From: JBEKUY01 sp049514555
Lineage (GTDB): Bacteria; Acidobacteriota; Terriglobia; Acidiferrales; UBA7541
NCBI GenBank assembly: GCA_049514555.1
Contig: JBEKUY010000013.1
Coordinates: 1 to 64,000, forward strand
Reading direction: 5' to 3'
Length of the DNA: 64,000 bases
Below the pieces are notes generated by a model. It was not told where the DNA came from, searched no databases, and saw only the letters and a program-made list of their open reading frames with translations. A program made the position numbers and the translations under genes. Shown piece after piece: positions 9,049-17,987 of this stretch; position 1 is the first letter of the stretch, and each line of letters starts with the position of its first letter.

Positions 9049-10254
9049 CTACTTCACCACTGTGTCCGGGGTCTCCGCCTGCGCATAGCTATGGACCGCC
9101 GCCGCGACGCCCGTACCCGCCGCTGCGTGGTAGCCCTGGCCGAGCAGCACCTTTTCCAAGATCTCCAGAAACCGCAGAACGTGCGGACGCTGGCTCGAAT
9201 GGCCCAGTAACCCGACCCGCCAAATCTTGTTTTTCATCAGGCCCAAGCCACCCGAGATTTCTATGTTGAATTCCTGGAGCAGTCGCCCACGTACCTTGGC
9301 GTCATCGACGCCCTCCGGGACCTTCACCGCTGTCACCGTCGGCAGCCGTTCGGCTGGGTTCTTGACCAGCAGTTCGAGCCCCATGGCCTCCAGTCCTGCA
9401 ATCAGTGCTTGCTGGTTTTGGCGATGGCGCACCCAGCGCGCTTCGAGACCTTCTTCGAGCACGATCCGCAGAGCCTCGTGTAGCGCGTAAATCAGCATGA
9501 TCGGTGGCGTGTGGTGATACAGCCGGTCCTTGCCCCAGTAGTCCATGGCGGCGCGCAGATCGAAGTACCAGCTCAGCACTTTCGTCTTCCGCGCGCGGAT
9601 GGCTTCTTCCGCCCGTGTGCTCACGGTGATCGGAGCCAGCCCGGGGGGCGCGCTGAGCGCTTTTTGCGAGGCGCTGAAGCAGATGTCGATCCTCTCGCGG
9701 TCGACATCGAGGGGAACCGCGCTGAGCGTCGCCACCGTATCCACGACGAGCAGGGCCCCCAACTCATCAGCGACCTTGCGAAACCCGTCGATGTCCTGGA
9801 TCACGCCGGAAGAAGTCTCACCATGCGTCAGCGCAACGATCTTGATCTTCTTGCCTTTGCCCGCGCGGCGCACGTCATCGGGATCAACCGTCTTCCCGTA
9901 GGGCACCTCAAGCCGCGTCACCTTGGCGGGGGTCCGCTCGGCAATGACCGCGATGCGGTCCGAAAACATGCCGTTCACACAAATGAGCGCCTCGTCCCCT
10001 TCTTCGAGCGGGTTCACGACTGACGCTTCGATGCCTCCCGATCCCGAAGACGAGATCGGGTACGTGATCCGGTTCTGCGTCTGGAATACCGCGCGGAGCA
10101 GAGCCTGCACTTCGGTCATGGCCGTCGCGAACCACGGGTCCATGTGGCTGACCAGAGACTTTGCGATCGCGTGGTACACCCTCGGATCCATCGAAGAGGG
10201 ACCCGAAGTAAGCAACAGCTGCTTCGGAGGAGCCAGTTCGCCTATCGTCGTCAT
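9049..10254 (-). CDS. Class V PLP aminotransferase (serine-pyruvate / alanine-glyoxylate type)
   Basis: Pyridoxal-phosphate enzyme of the alanine-glyoxylate/serine-pyruvate aminotransferase branch, acting in glyoxylate, glycine and serine interconversion or purine catabolism (PucG-like). The PLP lysine is in SASQKALSAPPG (Lys198), and the Asp that contacts the pyridine nitrogen is in LLVVDTVATL (Asp172). The phosphate-binding segment SSSGSGGIEASV is near residue 70. About 401 residues, normal for the family. The ATG at 10254 is preferred over a TTG five codons upstream; no strong Shine-Dalgarno is visible for either. The exact substrate cannot be settled from sequence. Likely co-transcribed with the 124-residue hypothetical. 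Confidence 0.88.
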   Translation of the reverse strand: MTTIGELAPPKQLLLTSGPSSMDPRVYHAIAKSLVSHMDPWFATAMTEVQALLRAVFQTQNRITYPISSSGSGGIEASVVNPLEEGDEALICVNGMFSDRIAVIAERTPAKVTRLEVPYGKTVDPDDVRRAGKGKKIKIVALTHGETSSGVIQDIDGFRKVADELGALLVVDTVATLSAVPLDVDRERIDICFSASQKALSAPPGLAPITVSTRAEEAIRARKTKVLSWYFDLRAAMDYWGKDRLYHHTPPIMLIYALHEALRIVLEEGLEARWVRHRQNQQALIAGLEAMGLELLVKNPAERLPTVTAVKVPEGVDDAKVRGRLLQEFNIEISGGLGLMKNKIWRVGLLGHSSQRPHVLRFLEILEKVLLGQGYHAAAGTGVAAAVHSYAQAETPDTVVK

Positions 10255-10558
10255 CGCCGTGCGTCCCAAACCACCTGGATACCTTCCCTTAACCCGGACA
10301 TTTGCAGATTCCTTCTGTTTCGCCGGGACTTGTGAAACTGGAATATGGACCAGAAGAACCTCGGCAGATTACCAGTGTCGCTTATCCTCACGGCTCGCGC
10401 AACCACCAATATGGTTTCTGGCAGTTCAGTATACTCCGCCCCAGAACTGCCGCTGTAAGAGCACCAACCGATGCGCCGACCTCTAAGCATGCGGATATGG
10501 TATCTTCGCATCCTCATTGCGAGCCTCGTGCTGCGATAGAATCGAGAAAAGAGACTGA

Positions 10559-10834
10559 ATGGCCGAACGAACTGTACTCGTTGGCTTGATCCCGCAAGCC
10601 GTTCTCCTCGACACCGGAGACCAGGTCTGCTGGCTTTCCGACGCCGGCCGGCTGCGCATCGAATTCGATCCCAACCGCTGCCCGTTCTCCTCCAACGTTT
10701 ACGAAGCGCCCGCGGAAACGCGCTTGCTCACTGGGCCGCCGCGCCCGGGCTCGAAACCGGGCTCCTACAAGTACCGCCTTTGGCTCAATGATCAGCTTGT
10801 CGGAAACGGAGAGGTGATTCTCCGAGATAAGTGA
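10559..10834 (+). CDS. Small hypothetical protein, 91 residues, beta-rich
   Basis: Starts at ATG 10559, with a weak GAG-type ribosome site just upstream. The product alternates short beta-like segments (TVLVGLIPQAVLL, SYKYRLWLND, NGEVILRDK) with a central FDPNRCPFSS motif. The last strands resemble the end of cupredoxin-like domains, but the copper ligands are not evident, so this is only a fold guess. No signal peptide. It faces the 141-residue gene convergently with an 18-bp gap. The function is unknown. Confidence 0.55.
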   Translation: MAERTVLVGLIPQAVLLDTGDQVCWLSDAGRLRIEFDPNRCPFSSNVYEAPAETRLLTGPPRPGSKPGSYKYRLWLNDQLVGNGEVILRDK

Positions 10835-10852
10835 GCGTGCCCGGAGAAAGAC

Positions 10853-11278
10853 TCAGTCGCCAGCGAGCACCGCGCGCGGCGTCTCAAGCGATTCAGCCAA
10901 TCCCCGGCGCACCGGTCCAAGCATGAACGCGGGTACCACGCGCTCCGGCGGCAGCGACAGGGTGGACGATTTGCGCGGAAACTCCGCCCGGTAATCGATC
11001 TTCAGCCCCGCGTCCCGCAACAGCTCCGCCGCGAAACCGGGATCGTCCGAGCGGTCTACACCCCAGAACCACAGCTTGTCCTCATGTTTCTGAAGATACT
11101 GCAGTTCCTGCTCCAGTTTCTTCATCGCCCGGTCAAACGAGGACGCCAGGAAGAACACCGAGAGCGTCCAAGCATGCCTCGGAAAGTGGGCGCGAATTCG
11201 CACGCAATACTTCCCAGCCTGGTTGCGTTCCAGGCTGCAACGATAGTCATTACGAACGCCGGAGTTCTTCGGTGCCAT
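10853..11278 (-). CDS. Hypothetical protein, 141 residues
   Basis: The ATG at 11278 has GAGG five bases upstream. The protein is basic at the N-terminus, with an alpha-helical centre (DRAMKKLEQELQYLQKHEDKL) containing a KLWFWGVDRSDDPGF motif and a hydrophobic C-terminus. No membrane helix or known domain is recognised. Codon use is like its neighbours, and the ribosome site supports a real gene. Confidence 0.6.
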   Translation of the reverse strand: MAPKNSGVRNDYRCSLERNQAGKYCVRIRAHFPRHAWTLSVFFLASSFDRAMKKLEQELQYLQKHEDKLWFWGVDRSDDPGFAAELLRDAGLKIDYRAEFPRKSSTLSLPPERVVPAFMLGPVRRGLAESLETPRAVLAGD

Positions 11279-11501
11279 GGATGCCTCAACCGTCGGGACC
11301 TATCGACCAGCCGCGCCCCTGCAAACGCCGCCTTCAGAGAAGCGGGGGGTGCAATCAGACTCTGGGGCAGACGGGTGGTTCACTTCTGAAGGCCCTCACG
11401 GGGAACTACGCCGACAACCAGATATGGTAGCGAAGACAGTGCTGGATAGCAATAGATCGCCAGGTATCACGCTAACATGCTTATTATGAATAAGTTATGC
11501 A
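11279..11501. other. Intergenic spacer, AT-rich near the ppiD stop
   Basis: No gene is seen. Bases 11480-11494 hold the small inverted repeat CTTATT-ATG-AATAAG just past the stop of the foldase gene; it is A/T only and probably weak. Confidence 0.4.
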
Positions 11502-13418
11502 TTATCCGCCCAGGCCGCCGAAGAAGTTCTTGATGACATTTGGTTTCAACTGCAGCTTCCCCTCCTGCCTCAGCCGATCCTCCAGCGCGGACTGGAAAGC
11601 CTCAAAGGCCAGGGAGCGCTTTTCTTGCAGAACTCTGTCCCGCAATTCCTTGCTCTGATTCGGTAGGTCCTCCAGCTTGGGTTCCTGCTTCTCGATCACC
11701 CGGTACACCAGCCAGTTAGCCCCCACACTCACCGGCGGCGAGTTCTGCCCCACGGCCAGCCGGAAAGCGGGGGAGAGTTGTTTGGAATTCGCCGCGCCAG
11801 TAATGTTGCCATCGCGCGCAAAGCTGTCGCTGGTCTTGGCCTCAAGTCCCAAGGCTTTCGCGGCGGAGTGGATGTTCTCGCCAGCCTGAAGCCGCTTAGC
11901 GAGTTCCTGGGCCTTCGAGCGGGCAAGTTGGGCGGCGTTGTCCCGCTTCCAATCTTCGAGGACTTGGTCGCGCACCTCAGCAAAAGCCCCTTGGTGGGCG
12001 CCTTGAATTTCCTTGACCGAGAGCACCACGTAGCCACGATCGGTGCGGATCGGCATACTCAGCTCGCCGGCGCGCAATTGGAAAATCGTATCTTTCAGTT
12101 CCTGGGAGTTTCCCAGTTCGAGGACGGCATCGGTTGCCGCCACCGGCCGTGTCTCAGCCACGCTGAGGTTGAACTGTTTCGCCAGGCTGTCGAGCGAGCC
12201 CCGGCTGGACTTCCGCACCGCTGCAGCAATCTTGTCCGACTCGTCCGAAGCCTGCCGGTCCACTTCCTGCAGGATCAGCGGCCCGCGGATCGAGTCCTTC
12301 ACCTCTTCGAACGGCTTGGTGTGGGCGTTTTCGCGATCGAGCACCTTGATGATGTGGAAGCCATACTGCGTTCGCACCAGGTCCGAGATTCCATTCTTGG
12401 GCAACCCAAAAGCGGCCTTCTCGAACTCGGGCACCGTCTGCTGATGTACGATCCACCCGAGATCACCGCCTTTTGGCTGGGTTCCTGTGTCCTCGGAGTA
12501 CTGCTTCGCCAGATCCTCGAAATTGGCGCCCTTCTTGGCCTTCTTCAAAACCTCTTCGGCCTTCTTCTGAATCTCCGCCACTTCTGCGTCGGTCTTGCCG
12601 ATGGTCTTGAAGAGGATGTGCTCGACGTGGACCCGGTCTTGCACCTGGTATTGGGCAATGTGCTGTTGATAGATGGCGCGCAGCTCGCTGTCGCTCACCT
12701 GCACGTGCTGCCGGAGTTCGTTGAGATCGAGCAGCGCATACCGCACGACGCGCCGCTCCGGCACCATATACCGGCTCCTGTTTTTCTCGTAGTGGGCCGA
12801 CAGCTCTGCCTCGCCGGGGTTCAGCTTGGCCTCGAGGTCCTCCGGCTTGATGAGCACGTAGTCCAGCTTCACCTTCTCATTGCGCCGTTGAAACTCCTCC
12901 AGAATCTCCTCGGGTTTGGCGCTGATGCCATCGGTGACCAGCCGGCGGAATTTTTCCTCCAGCAGACCCTGCCGGATCAACTCTTCGAATTCCCCCACGC
13001 CCATCTCGAAACGGGTTCGCACCTCGGCCGAATAGCGATCCATGCCCACGAAGGCGCCGTCGCTGTACACCGTCGGAAGGATCTGCCGGATGCGCTCGGC
13101 GCGCTCCTCATCGGACACGGTAATCCCCAGCCGCTTGGCCTCGTATTCCAGCTCTTTCTCAAAGACGAGCTGCAGCAGGATCTGCTGGGCGTAAAACCCC
13201 TCGAGCGCCTTCGGCACCTGATTGCGCTTCTGAATCTTCTGCAGTTGATCGCGCACATCCGTGACCGTCACGACCTGGTCGCCCACTTGCGCTACGGTGT
13301 CGGGAGAGCTGCCCGTGCCCGTGCCCTGCGGCACCAGGTAGAGCAGCATTCCTACTGCGAGCACACCAACGACAAGCCCGAGCACGATCCGCACCATCAC
13401 TTTTTTGTTGCCGAACAC
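11502..13418 (-). CDS. PpiD/SurA-like periplasmic peptidyl-prolyl isomerase
   Basis: Membrane-anchored periplasmic foldase of about 638 residues. A single N-terminal transmembrane helix (VMVRIVLGLVVGVLAVGMLL) is followed by a SurA_N-like helical region to about residue 215. A clear parvulin (PPIC) domain (VHVEHILFKT, GGDLGWIVH, TQYGFHIIKV) follows near residues 245-370. A second degenerate parvulin-like segment (SMPIRTDRGYVVLSV) and a helical tail complete it. This order matches PpiD, which helps newly translocated proteins fold at the Sec translocon. A GTG start at 13418 is chosen because AGGAG lies ten bases upstream; an upstream TTG at 13436 overlaps that ribosome site. It is divergent from the FecR gene. 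Confidence 0.88.
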   Translation of the reverse strand: MFGNKKVMVRIVLGLVVGVLAVGMLLYLVPQGTGTGSSPDTVAQVGDQVVTVTDVRDQLQKIQKRNQVPKALEGFYAQQILLQLVFEKELEYEAKRLGITVSDEERAERIRQILPTVYSDGAFVGMDRYSAEVRTRFEMGVGEFEELIRQGLLEEKFRRLVTDGISAKPEEILEEFQRRNEKVKLDYVLIKPEDLEAKLNPGEAELSAHYEKNRSRYMVPERRVVRYALLDLNELRQHVQVSDSELRAIYQQHIAQYQVQDRVHVEHILFKTIGKTDAEVAEIQKKAEEVLKKAKKGANFEDLAKQYSEDTGTQPKGGDLGWIVHQQTVPEFEKAAFGLPKNGISDLVRTQYGFHIIKVLDRENAHTKPFEEVKDSIRGPLILQEVDRQASDESDKIAAAVRKSSRGSLDSLAKQFNLSVAETRPVAATDAVLELGNSQELKDTIFQLRAGELSMPIRTDRGYVVLSVKEIQGAHQGAFAEVRDQVLEDWKRDNAAQLARSKAQELAKRLQAGENIHSAAKALGLEAKTSDSFARDGNITGAANSKQLSPAFRLAVGQNSPPVSVGANWLVYRVIEKQEPKLEDLPNQSKELRDRVLQEKRSLAFEAFQSALEDRLRQEGKLQLKPNVIKNFFGGLGG

Positions 13419-13757
13419 TTCAGTTGTTCTCCTCAATCGCCCGCACGCGCCGGTCGCAGATCTTTAACGAAAGAGCGGGGATTTCGACGAAGCCGGATTC
13501 CCCTTGTTACGGCGCACACTTCGCGCCTTTTTGCCGGTGCGCGAGTTTCCTGGGCTCGTCAATCCACACATTATAGGAGACGCTGGCCAAAAGCCACAAA
13601 TGGATTCCGGACACGGGCGGCGGTGGTTTCCATCGTACGTCACGCGCCGCTATTGGCTGTTTGTCTACGGCCCACGTGCACGGTTGGACGCCTCCAAATC
13701 GCTGTGTTAGATTGCAGGATTGGCGCTTCATCCGCGTCTGCAACTGTGAGCGATCAG

Positions 13758-15026
13758 ATGCAACCCGATCCTAGCAGGCCGAAAATCAGGCGCTTCGAGG
13801 TGTATTGGACCACGGTCACTTACAAGACTGTGATCATCTACGCGCTGCTGATCCTGACTGTCGTCTTGGGCGCCCTTTACCTGGTCATGCCCGGTTGGTT
13901 CTCCTCCACGATCCGCCACGTTACGGACTCCGCGGGCGGTGGCGACGCCGAGAGCGTCCCGCTGACGCAGACCCAGGCGCGCTTCGTGAACCTCGATGGC
14001 AGGGTGCAGGTGAAAAGGGTCAATTCGGTTCAGTGGGTGGACGCGGACTATCGCGCCACGCTCGACAAGGGCGACCTGATCCAGACTGGTTCGGACGGCG
14101 CCGCACGCGTCAGTTTCGCCGATGGCACCACGTACACCGTCAAGCCCGATTCGCTCGTCACCGTCGAAGAGAATTCCATGGGCCGCGATCGTCCGACCAG
14201 TGTCGCCGTGCGCATTAGCACCGGCGCCGTGGACCTCACCACGCCGAATTGGTCCTCGCCGGACTCAAAGGCGGCGGTCTCGGTCGAGGACGCGACCGCA
14301 TCGGTCCATCAGAACAGCCGCGCGTCGGTCAAGAGCGATCCTGCAAAGAACGAACATGAGATCACGGTCTCCGCCGGCGGGGCCGATGTGCAACGCGGTG
14401 AAGAGCACGTCGAGCTGACGCAGTGGGAAAAGGCCAGTTTCGCGTCCGGTGGCCCGGTCACCAAGTCCAACGTCCTCGCGCCGCCCGAGCTTTCCGAGCC
14501 GCTGAATCTCCAGCCGCTGATTGTGCCCGATCCCAGGACGGCCGCGTTGCACTTTGAGTGGAAGCCCGTGGCGGAAGCGCAGTTTTACACGCTACGCGTC
14601 AGCACGACCGCCATGTTCGCGAAGATGCTCGTCGAACGGAAGGTAACAGGAACGAATGCCGACGTCACTGGGCTCGACGCGGGAGACTACTTCTGGAACG
14701 TCACGGCCACCGACGCCAAGAAGAGGATTAGCGACCCCAGCGACAGTTTCAAGTTCACCCTGGTCGCCCAAGGCAAGACACAGGAGATGTTGCTGGAAGT
14801 GGAAGGCACCCAAATGCACGGGCGTGTCGCCGAAATTATCGGCCGCACGGAACCCGGCGCCGCGCTCATCATTAACGGCCAGCCGGTGGCGAATCTCGCC
14901 CCCGACGGCCGCTTCCGTCATTTCACCGAGCCGCTCCAGCCCGGCAGCCAGACCATTGTGATTACGGGACAGAATCGCCGGGGAGGCACGGCGATTCAGC
15001 GTGTGCCCATCGTCGTGCCGAAGTAG
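13758..15026 (+). CDS. FecR-domain membrane protein upstream of mreB
   Basis: About 422 residues. One transmembrane helix (YKTVIIYALLILTVVLGAL) near residues 22-42 anchors a periplasmic portion. A FecR domain follows (RFVNLDGRVQVKR, LDKGDLIQTGSDGAARVSF, near 75-190). Next is a fibronectin-III-like segment (LHFEWKPVAEAQFYTLRVS) and a C-terminal Ig-like domain (GRVAEIIGRTEPGAALIING). There is no sigma factor or TonB receptor beside it, so a classical iron-signalling role is unlikely; a wall- or surface-associated role is inferred from the 98-bp gap to mreB. The ATG at 13758 is preferred; a GTG at 13746 is possible. The frame is open far upstream only because it runs antisense to ppiD. Confidence 0.8.
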   Translation: MQPDPSRPKIRRFEVYWTTVTYKTVIIYALLILTVVLGALYLVMPGWFSSTIRHVTDSAGGGDAESVPLTQTQARFVNLDGRVQVKRVNSVQWVDADYRATLDKGDLIQTGSDGAARVSFADGTTYTVKPDSLVTVEENSMGRDRPTSVAVRISTGAVDLTTPNWSSPDSKAAVSVEDATASVHQNSRASVKSDPAKNEHEITVSAGGADVQRGEEHVELTQWEKASFASGGPVTKSNVLAPPELSEPLNLQPLIVPDPRTAALHFEWKPVAEAQFYTLRVSTTAMFAKMLVERKVTGTNADVTGLDAGDYFWNVTATDAKKRISDPSDSFKFTLVAQGKTQEMLLEVEGTQMHGRVAEIIGRTEPGAALIINGQPVANLAPDGRFRHFTEPLQPGSQTIVITGQNRRGGTAIQRVPIVVPK

Positions 15027-15124
15027 ATACCGAAGCGCAGGCGCCTCCGCATCGGTCGAACGCCAGCGGGCTGTGGGACCTGCTGGCTCGCGGTGTAGAC
15101 TCTCCCGCAGGGGACTGAGGGGAC

Positions 15125-16165
15125 ATGTTCAAGAACGGATTCAACTTGCGGTCGGTCTTTAGCCTGTTTTCTTCAGACTTGGCGATTGACCTGGGAACCG
15201 CAAATACACTCGTCTATTCGAGAGGCAAGGGCATCGTCGTCAACGAGCCCTCCATCGTCGCGATCAATAAGAACACCGGAGAGGTAGTGGCCGTCGGCCG
15301 CGAAGCCAAAGACATGCTTGGCCGCACGCCCGGAAACGTGGTGGCCATCAAACCGATGAAGGACGGCGTGATCGCCGACTTCAAGGTCACTGAGAAGATG
15401 CTGACGCACTTCATCCAGAAGGCGCACAACCGCCGCGTTCTTGTCCATCCTCGAATCGTCATCGGGGTGCCGAGCGAGATCACGCCGGTCGAGAAGCGCG
15501 CGGTGCAGGACTCCGCCTACCGCGCCCGCGCCAGCGAGGTGTACCTCGTCGAGCAAGCCATGGCCGCCGCCATCGGGGCCGGGCTGCCGATCGAAGAGGC
15601 CTCCGGCAACATGGTCGTGGACATCGGCGGCGGCACCACCGACATCGCCGTCATCTCCATGAGCGGTATCGTCTATTCGCGATCGGTCCGCGTCGCCGGC
15701 AACGAGATGGACGAGGCCGTCATGCAATACCTCAAGCGCAAGTACAACCTCCTGGTCGGTGAGCGCACTGCGGAACAGATCAAGATGGAGATTGGCTCGG
15801 CCTACCCGCTCGACAAACCGCTCACCATGGAAGTAAAAGGGCGCAACCTCATCGAAGGCGTCCCTCGCACCGTGACTATTGACGACAGCGAAATCCGCGA
15901 AGCCCTCTCGGAATGCGTCGCCACCATCGTGAATGCGATTCGCGTGGCGCTCGAGCGCACGCCGCCCGAGCTCTCCGCCGACATCAGCGACCGTGGCATC
16001 GTCCTCACCGGCGGCGGCGCGCTCCTGAAGAACCTCGACAAGCGCATCCGCGAGGAAACCGGGCTGCCCGTTTCCATCGCTGACGACCCGCTCGCTTCGG
16101 TCGTTCTTGGCACCGGCAAGATGCTCAGTGATTTCCACCTGCTCCGGCAGGTGAGTATTGATTAG
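15125..16165 (+). CDS. mreB: Rod shape-determining protein MreB
   Basis: Bacterial actin homologue of 346 residues that polymerises at the inner membrane and guides lateral wall synthesis. The nucleotide-binding motifs are intact: phosphate 1 in AIDLGTANTLVY (near residue 20), phosphate 2 in MVVDIGGGTTDIAVIS (near 163) and the adenosine motif GIVLTGGGALLKNLD (near 290). The N-terminus has a short amphipathic stretch (MFKNGFNLRSVFSLF) that could bind membrane. GAGGGGAC just upstream of the ATG gives a strong ribosome site. First gene of mreBCD. Confidence 0.97.
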   Translation: MFKNGFNLRSVFSLFSSDLAIDLGTANTLVYSRGKGIVVNEPSIVAINKNTGEVVAVGREAKDMLGRTPGNVVAIKPMKDGVIADFKVTEKMLTHFIQKAHNRRVLVHPRIVIGVPSEITPVEKRAVQDSAYRARASEVYLVEQAMAAAIGAGLPIEEASGNMVVDIGGGTTDIAVISMSGIVYSRSVRVAGNEMDEAVMQYLKRKYNLLVGERTAEQIKMEIGSAYPLDKPLTMEVKGRNLIEGVPRTVTIDDSEIREALSECVATIVNAIRVALERTPPELSADISDRGIVLTGGGALLKNLDKRIREETGLPVSIADDPLASVVLGTGKMLSDFHLLRQVSID

Positions 16166-16301
16166 GCAGCCGAGCTTGCGCCTGGGCGTCGTTCGACGCT
16201 TTCGCTGTCACCGGCCGCTGGTCGCGAGTTGCCGGTTCCAAGCCACTCGGTACTGGCCGCTCACCGCCGGCCGCTGGCGGCTGATGATTGGTCTCTGAAA
16301 A
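16166..16301 (+). repeat. mreB-mreC spacer with short GC-rich repeats
   Basis: CCGGCCGCTGG occurs at about 16211 and again at about 16267, and related GGCCGCT words recur between them. This could be a small intergenic repeat unit. No gene is seen. Confidence 0.35.
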
Positions 16302-17285
16302 ATGATCGCCATCCCCTCCCGCCACCGCTCGCTGGTTCTCCTGGCCACGATTCTTGCGGGCCAGGTCTTTCTGCTCGCGATACAAATCCGCCGCGAGCCA
16401 CAGGGGCGCCTGATTCGTGTCTGGACGATCTCGCTCATCTCGCCGTTTGAGCGCGCGGGTGCCTGGGGCGTGACGCATGTCCGCGGCGCCTGGAGGCACT
16501 ACATCGCGCTCCGCGGCGAACGCCGTGAAAACGAGCAGCTCCGCCAGGAGGTGGAGACGCTGAAGCTCCGCGTCCAACAACTCGAAGGCCGCGCTGCCGA
16601 GGTCGATCGCCTCTCAACTCTTCTCGCTTTCCGCCAAGCGCACGCCGAAACCCCGCTTCTCGCCGCCCGCGTGATTGGTGCGGGCGTCGACCCCACCAGC
16701 CAGCTCATCTACATCGATCGCGGTGCGCGCGACGGCGTCCGCCGCAACATGGGCGTCATTACTCCTGATGGCGCCGTCGGCAAAGTCATCGAAGTCTTCC
16801 GCGATACGGCCCAGGTGCTCCTGATCACCGACAAGGAAAGCGGCGTCGGCGCGATGCTGTCCGACTCACGCGTTCAGGCGCCCGTCGGCGGAACCGGCGA
16901 GCCCCTCCTGGTCATGAAGTACATCAGCAGCGAGGAAAAGGTCGCCGTGGGCGCGCGCGTGGTCACCTCCGGCATGGATCGCATCTTTCCCGCCGGCATT
17001 CCCGTGGGGTACGTCACCGAGGCCAAGCCGGGATACCCTTTCGAGCAAGTACGCGTGAAACCCGCCGCGCAACTCGACCGGCTTGAAGCCGTGTTTGTCC
17101 TGCTCACGCTCCAACCGCTGGAGACAAAGACGGAAGCCGCCGGGCCATCGCCCACTTCCGCTGCGCCAGCTTCATCTGCTGCCGCGCCCTCTCCATCCGA
17201 CCGTCCGGCACAAAGTGGACCCTCTCCCGCGCGCGCTGGCGTCACGCCTCCGCCGAAGAGTCCGGCTCCGGGAGCGCCGCGATGA
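16302..17285 (+). CDS. mreC: Rod shape-determining protein MreC
   Basis: Bitopic periplasmic scaffold of the rod complex, 327 residues. It has an N-terminal membrane helix (LVLLATILAGQVFLLAI), a coiled coil (ERRENEQLRQEVETLKLRV, near residues 70-95) and the two-lobed beta domain (GAGVDPTSQLIYIDRGARDG, MGVITPDGAVGKVIEV). The C-terminal 50 residues are Pro/Ala/Ser-rich and likely disordered, an extension beyond the usual domain. It links MreB and MreD to the elongation transpeptidase. The stop codon overlaps the mreD start by 4 bp (ATGA). Confidence 0.94.
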   Translation: MIAIPSRHRSLVLLATILAGQVFLLAIQIRREPQGRLIRVWTISLISPFERAGAWGVTHVRGAWRHYIALRGERRENEQLRQEVETLKLRVQQLEGRAAEVDRLSTLLAFRQAHAETPLLAARVIGAGVDPTSQLIYIDRGARDGVRRNMGVITPDGAVGKVIEVFRDTAQVLLITDKESGVGAMLSDSRVQAPVGGTGEPLLVMKYISSEEKVAVGARVVTSGMDRIFPAGIPVGYVTEAKPGYPFEQVRVKPAAQLDRLEAVFVLLTLQPLETKTEAAGPSPTSAAPASSAAAPSPSDRPAQSGPSPARAGVTPPPKSPAPGAPR

Positions 17286-17812
17286 TGGGCTCGGCCGAAT
17301 TTCGTTATCGAGCTGAGACGCACATCGAGGTGCACAAGTTCTATTCCGGCGCCATCACCGTCGTGACCGTCTTCGCGCTCGTCTTGCAGGCTCTCCTGCC
17401 CGTGTACTTCCGCCGCGCCGAGCTCCTCGAACTCCCGCTCCTCGTCACCATCTATTTCGGCATCAGCCGGCGCAATCCTTCCACCGGATTGCTCCTTGGA
17501 ATGATCATCGGCATCCTACAGGACAGCCTTAGTCATAAGCCCTTGGGCCTCAACGGCATCGCCAAAACGCTGATCGGCTATCTTGCCTCTTCGATCGGGG
17601 GCCGCATTGACACCGAGCATCCGGTCAGCCGCTTCGCTCTCACGGTCGTCTTTTTTGGAGTGCAGCAGGCCGTGATCGTGCTGGTCCGGCGGGTTCTACT
17701 CGCTCAGCCTGAACGTCTCTTCAGCATGCATTTGCTCATCGCCGCCGCCGTCAACGGGGTCATCGCCGTCGCCCTCTTTGCGCTCCTCGACCGCCTCCGC
17801 AAACCACCGTAG
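17282..17812 (+). CDS. mreD: Rod shape-determining protein MreD
   Basis: Small inner-membrane protein of 176 residues with about five membrane helices (AITVVTVFALVLQALLPVY, LLVTIYFGISR, GLLLGMIIGILQDSLS, FALTVVFFGVQQAVIVLV, LLIAAAVNGVIAVALFALL). The GILQD segment is typical of MreD. It is translationally coupled to mreC through a 4-bp overlap. The usual next genes, mrdA (PBP2) and rodA, are not here; enolase follows in the opposite direction. Confidence 0.9.
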   Translation: MMGSAEFRYRAETHIEVHKFYSGAITVVTVFALVLQALLPVYFRRAELLELPLLVTIYFGISRRNPSTGLLLGMIIGILQDSLSHKPLGLNGIAKTLIGYLASSIGGRIDTEHPVSRFALTVVFFGVQQAVIVLVRRVLLAQPERLFSMHLLIAAAVNGVIAVALFALLDRLRKPP

Positions 17813-17966
17813 GACCGATGGAACCGGACTTCGTTCCAGTACGGCAGCCAAGCTACTGCGGTTTATTCAAGGGGAGAAGAATGTGCGGCGAAGGCAGCCG
17901 CCCCCAGTCACCGGGTGCGATCATTCCCCCTGTCGGTAGTCTTTGTTGAGTCGTTCCCTCGGACAT

Positions 17967-17982
17967 TCCGCCCTGAGGCGGA
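17967..17982. other. Hairpin between mreD and eno
   Basis: TCCGCC-CTGA-GGCGGA forms a perfect 6-bp stem six bases past the enolase stop. No T-tract follows on either strand, so any role in termination or mRNA protection is uncertain. The rest of 17813-17987 shows no gene. Confidence 0.35.
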
Positions 17983-17987
17983 TACCT

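Noticed and set aside
11778..13745. Upstream half of a 1,082-codon + strand frame joined to the FecR gene
   Set aside because: The first 1,970 bases are antisense to ppiD; the real protein starts near 13758, where the membrane helix begins.
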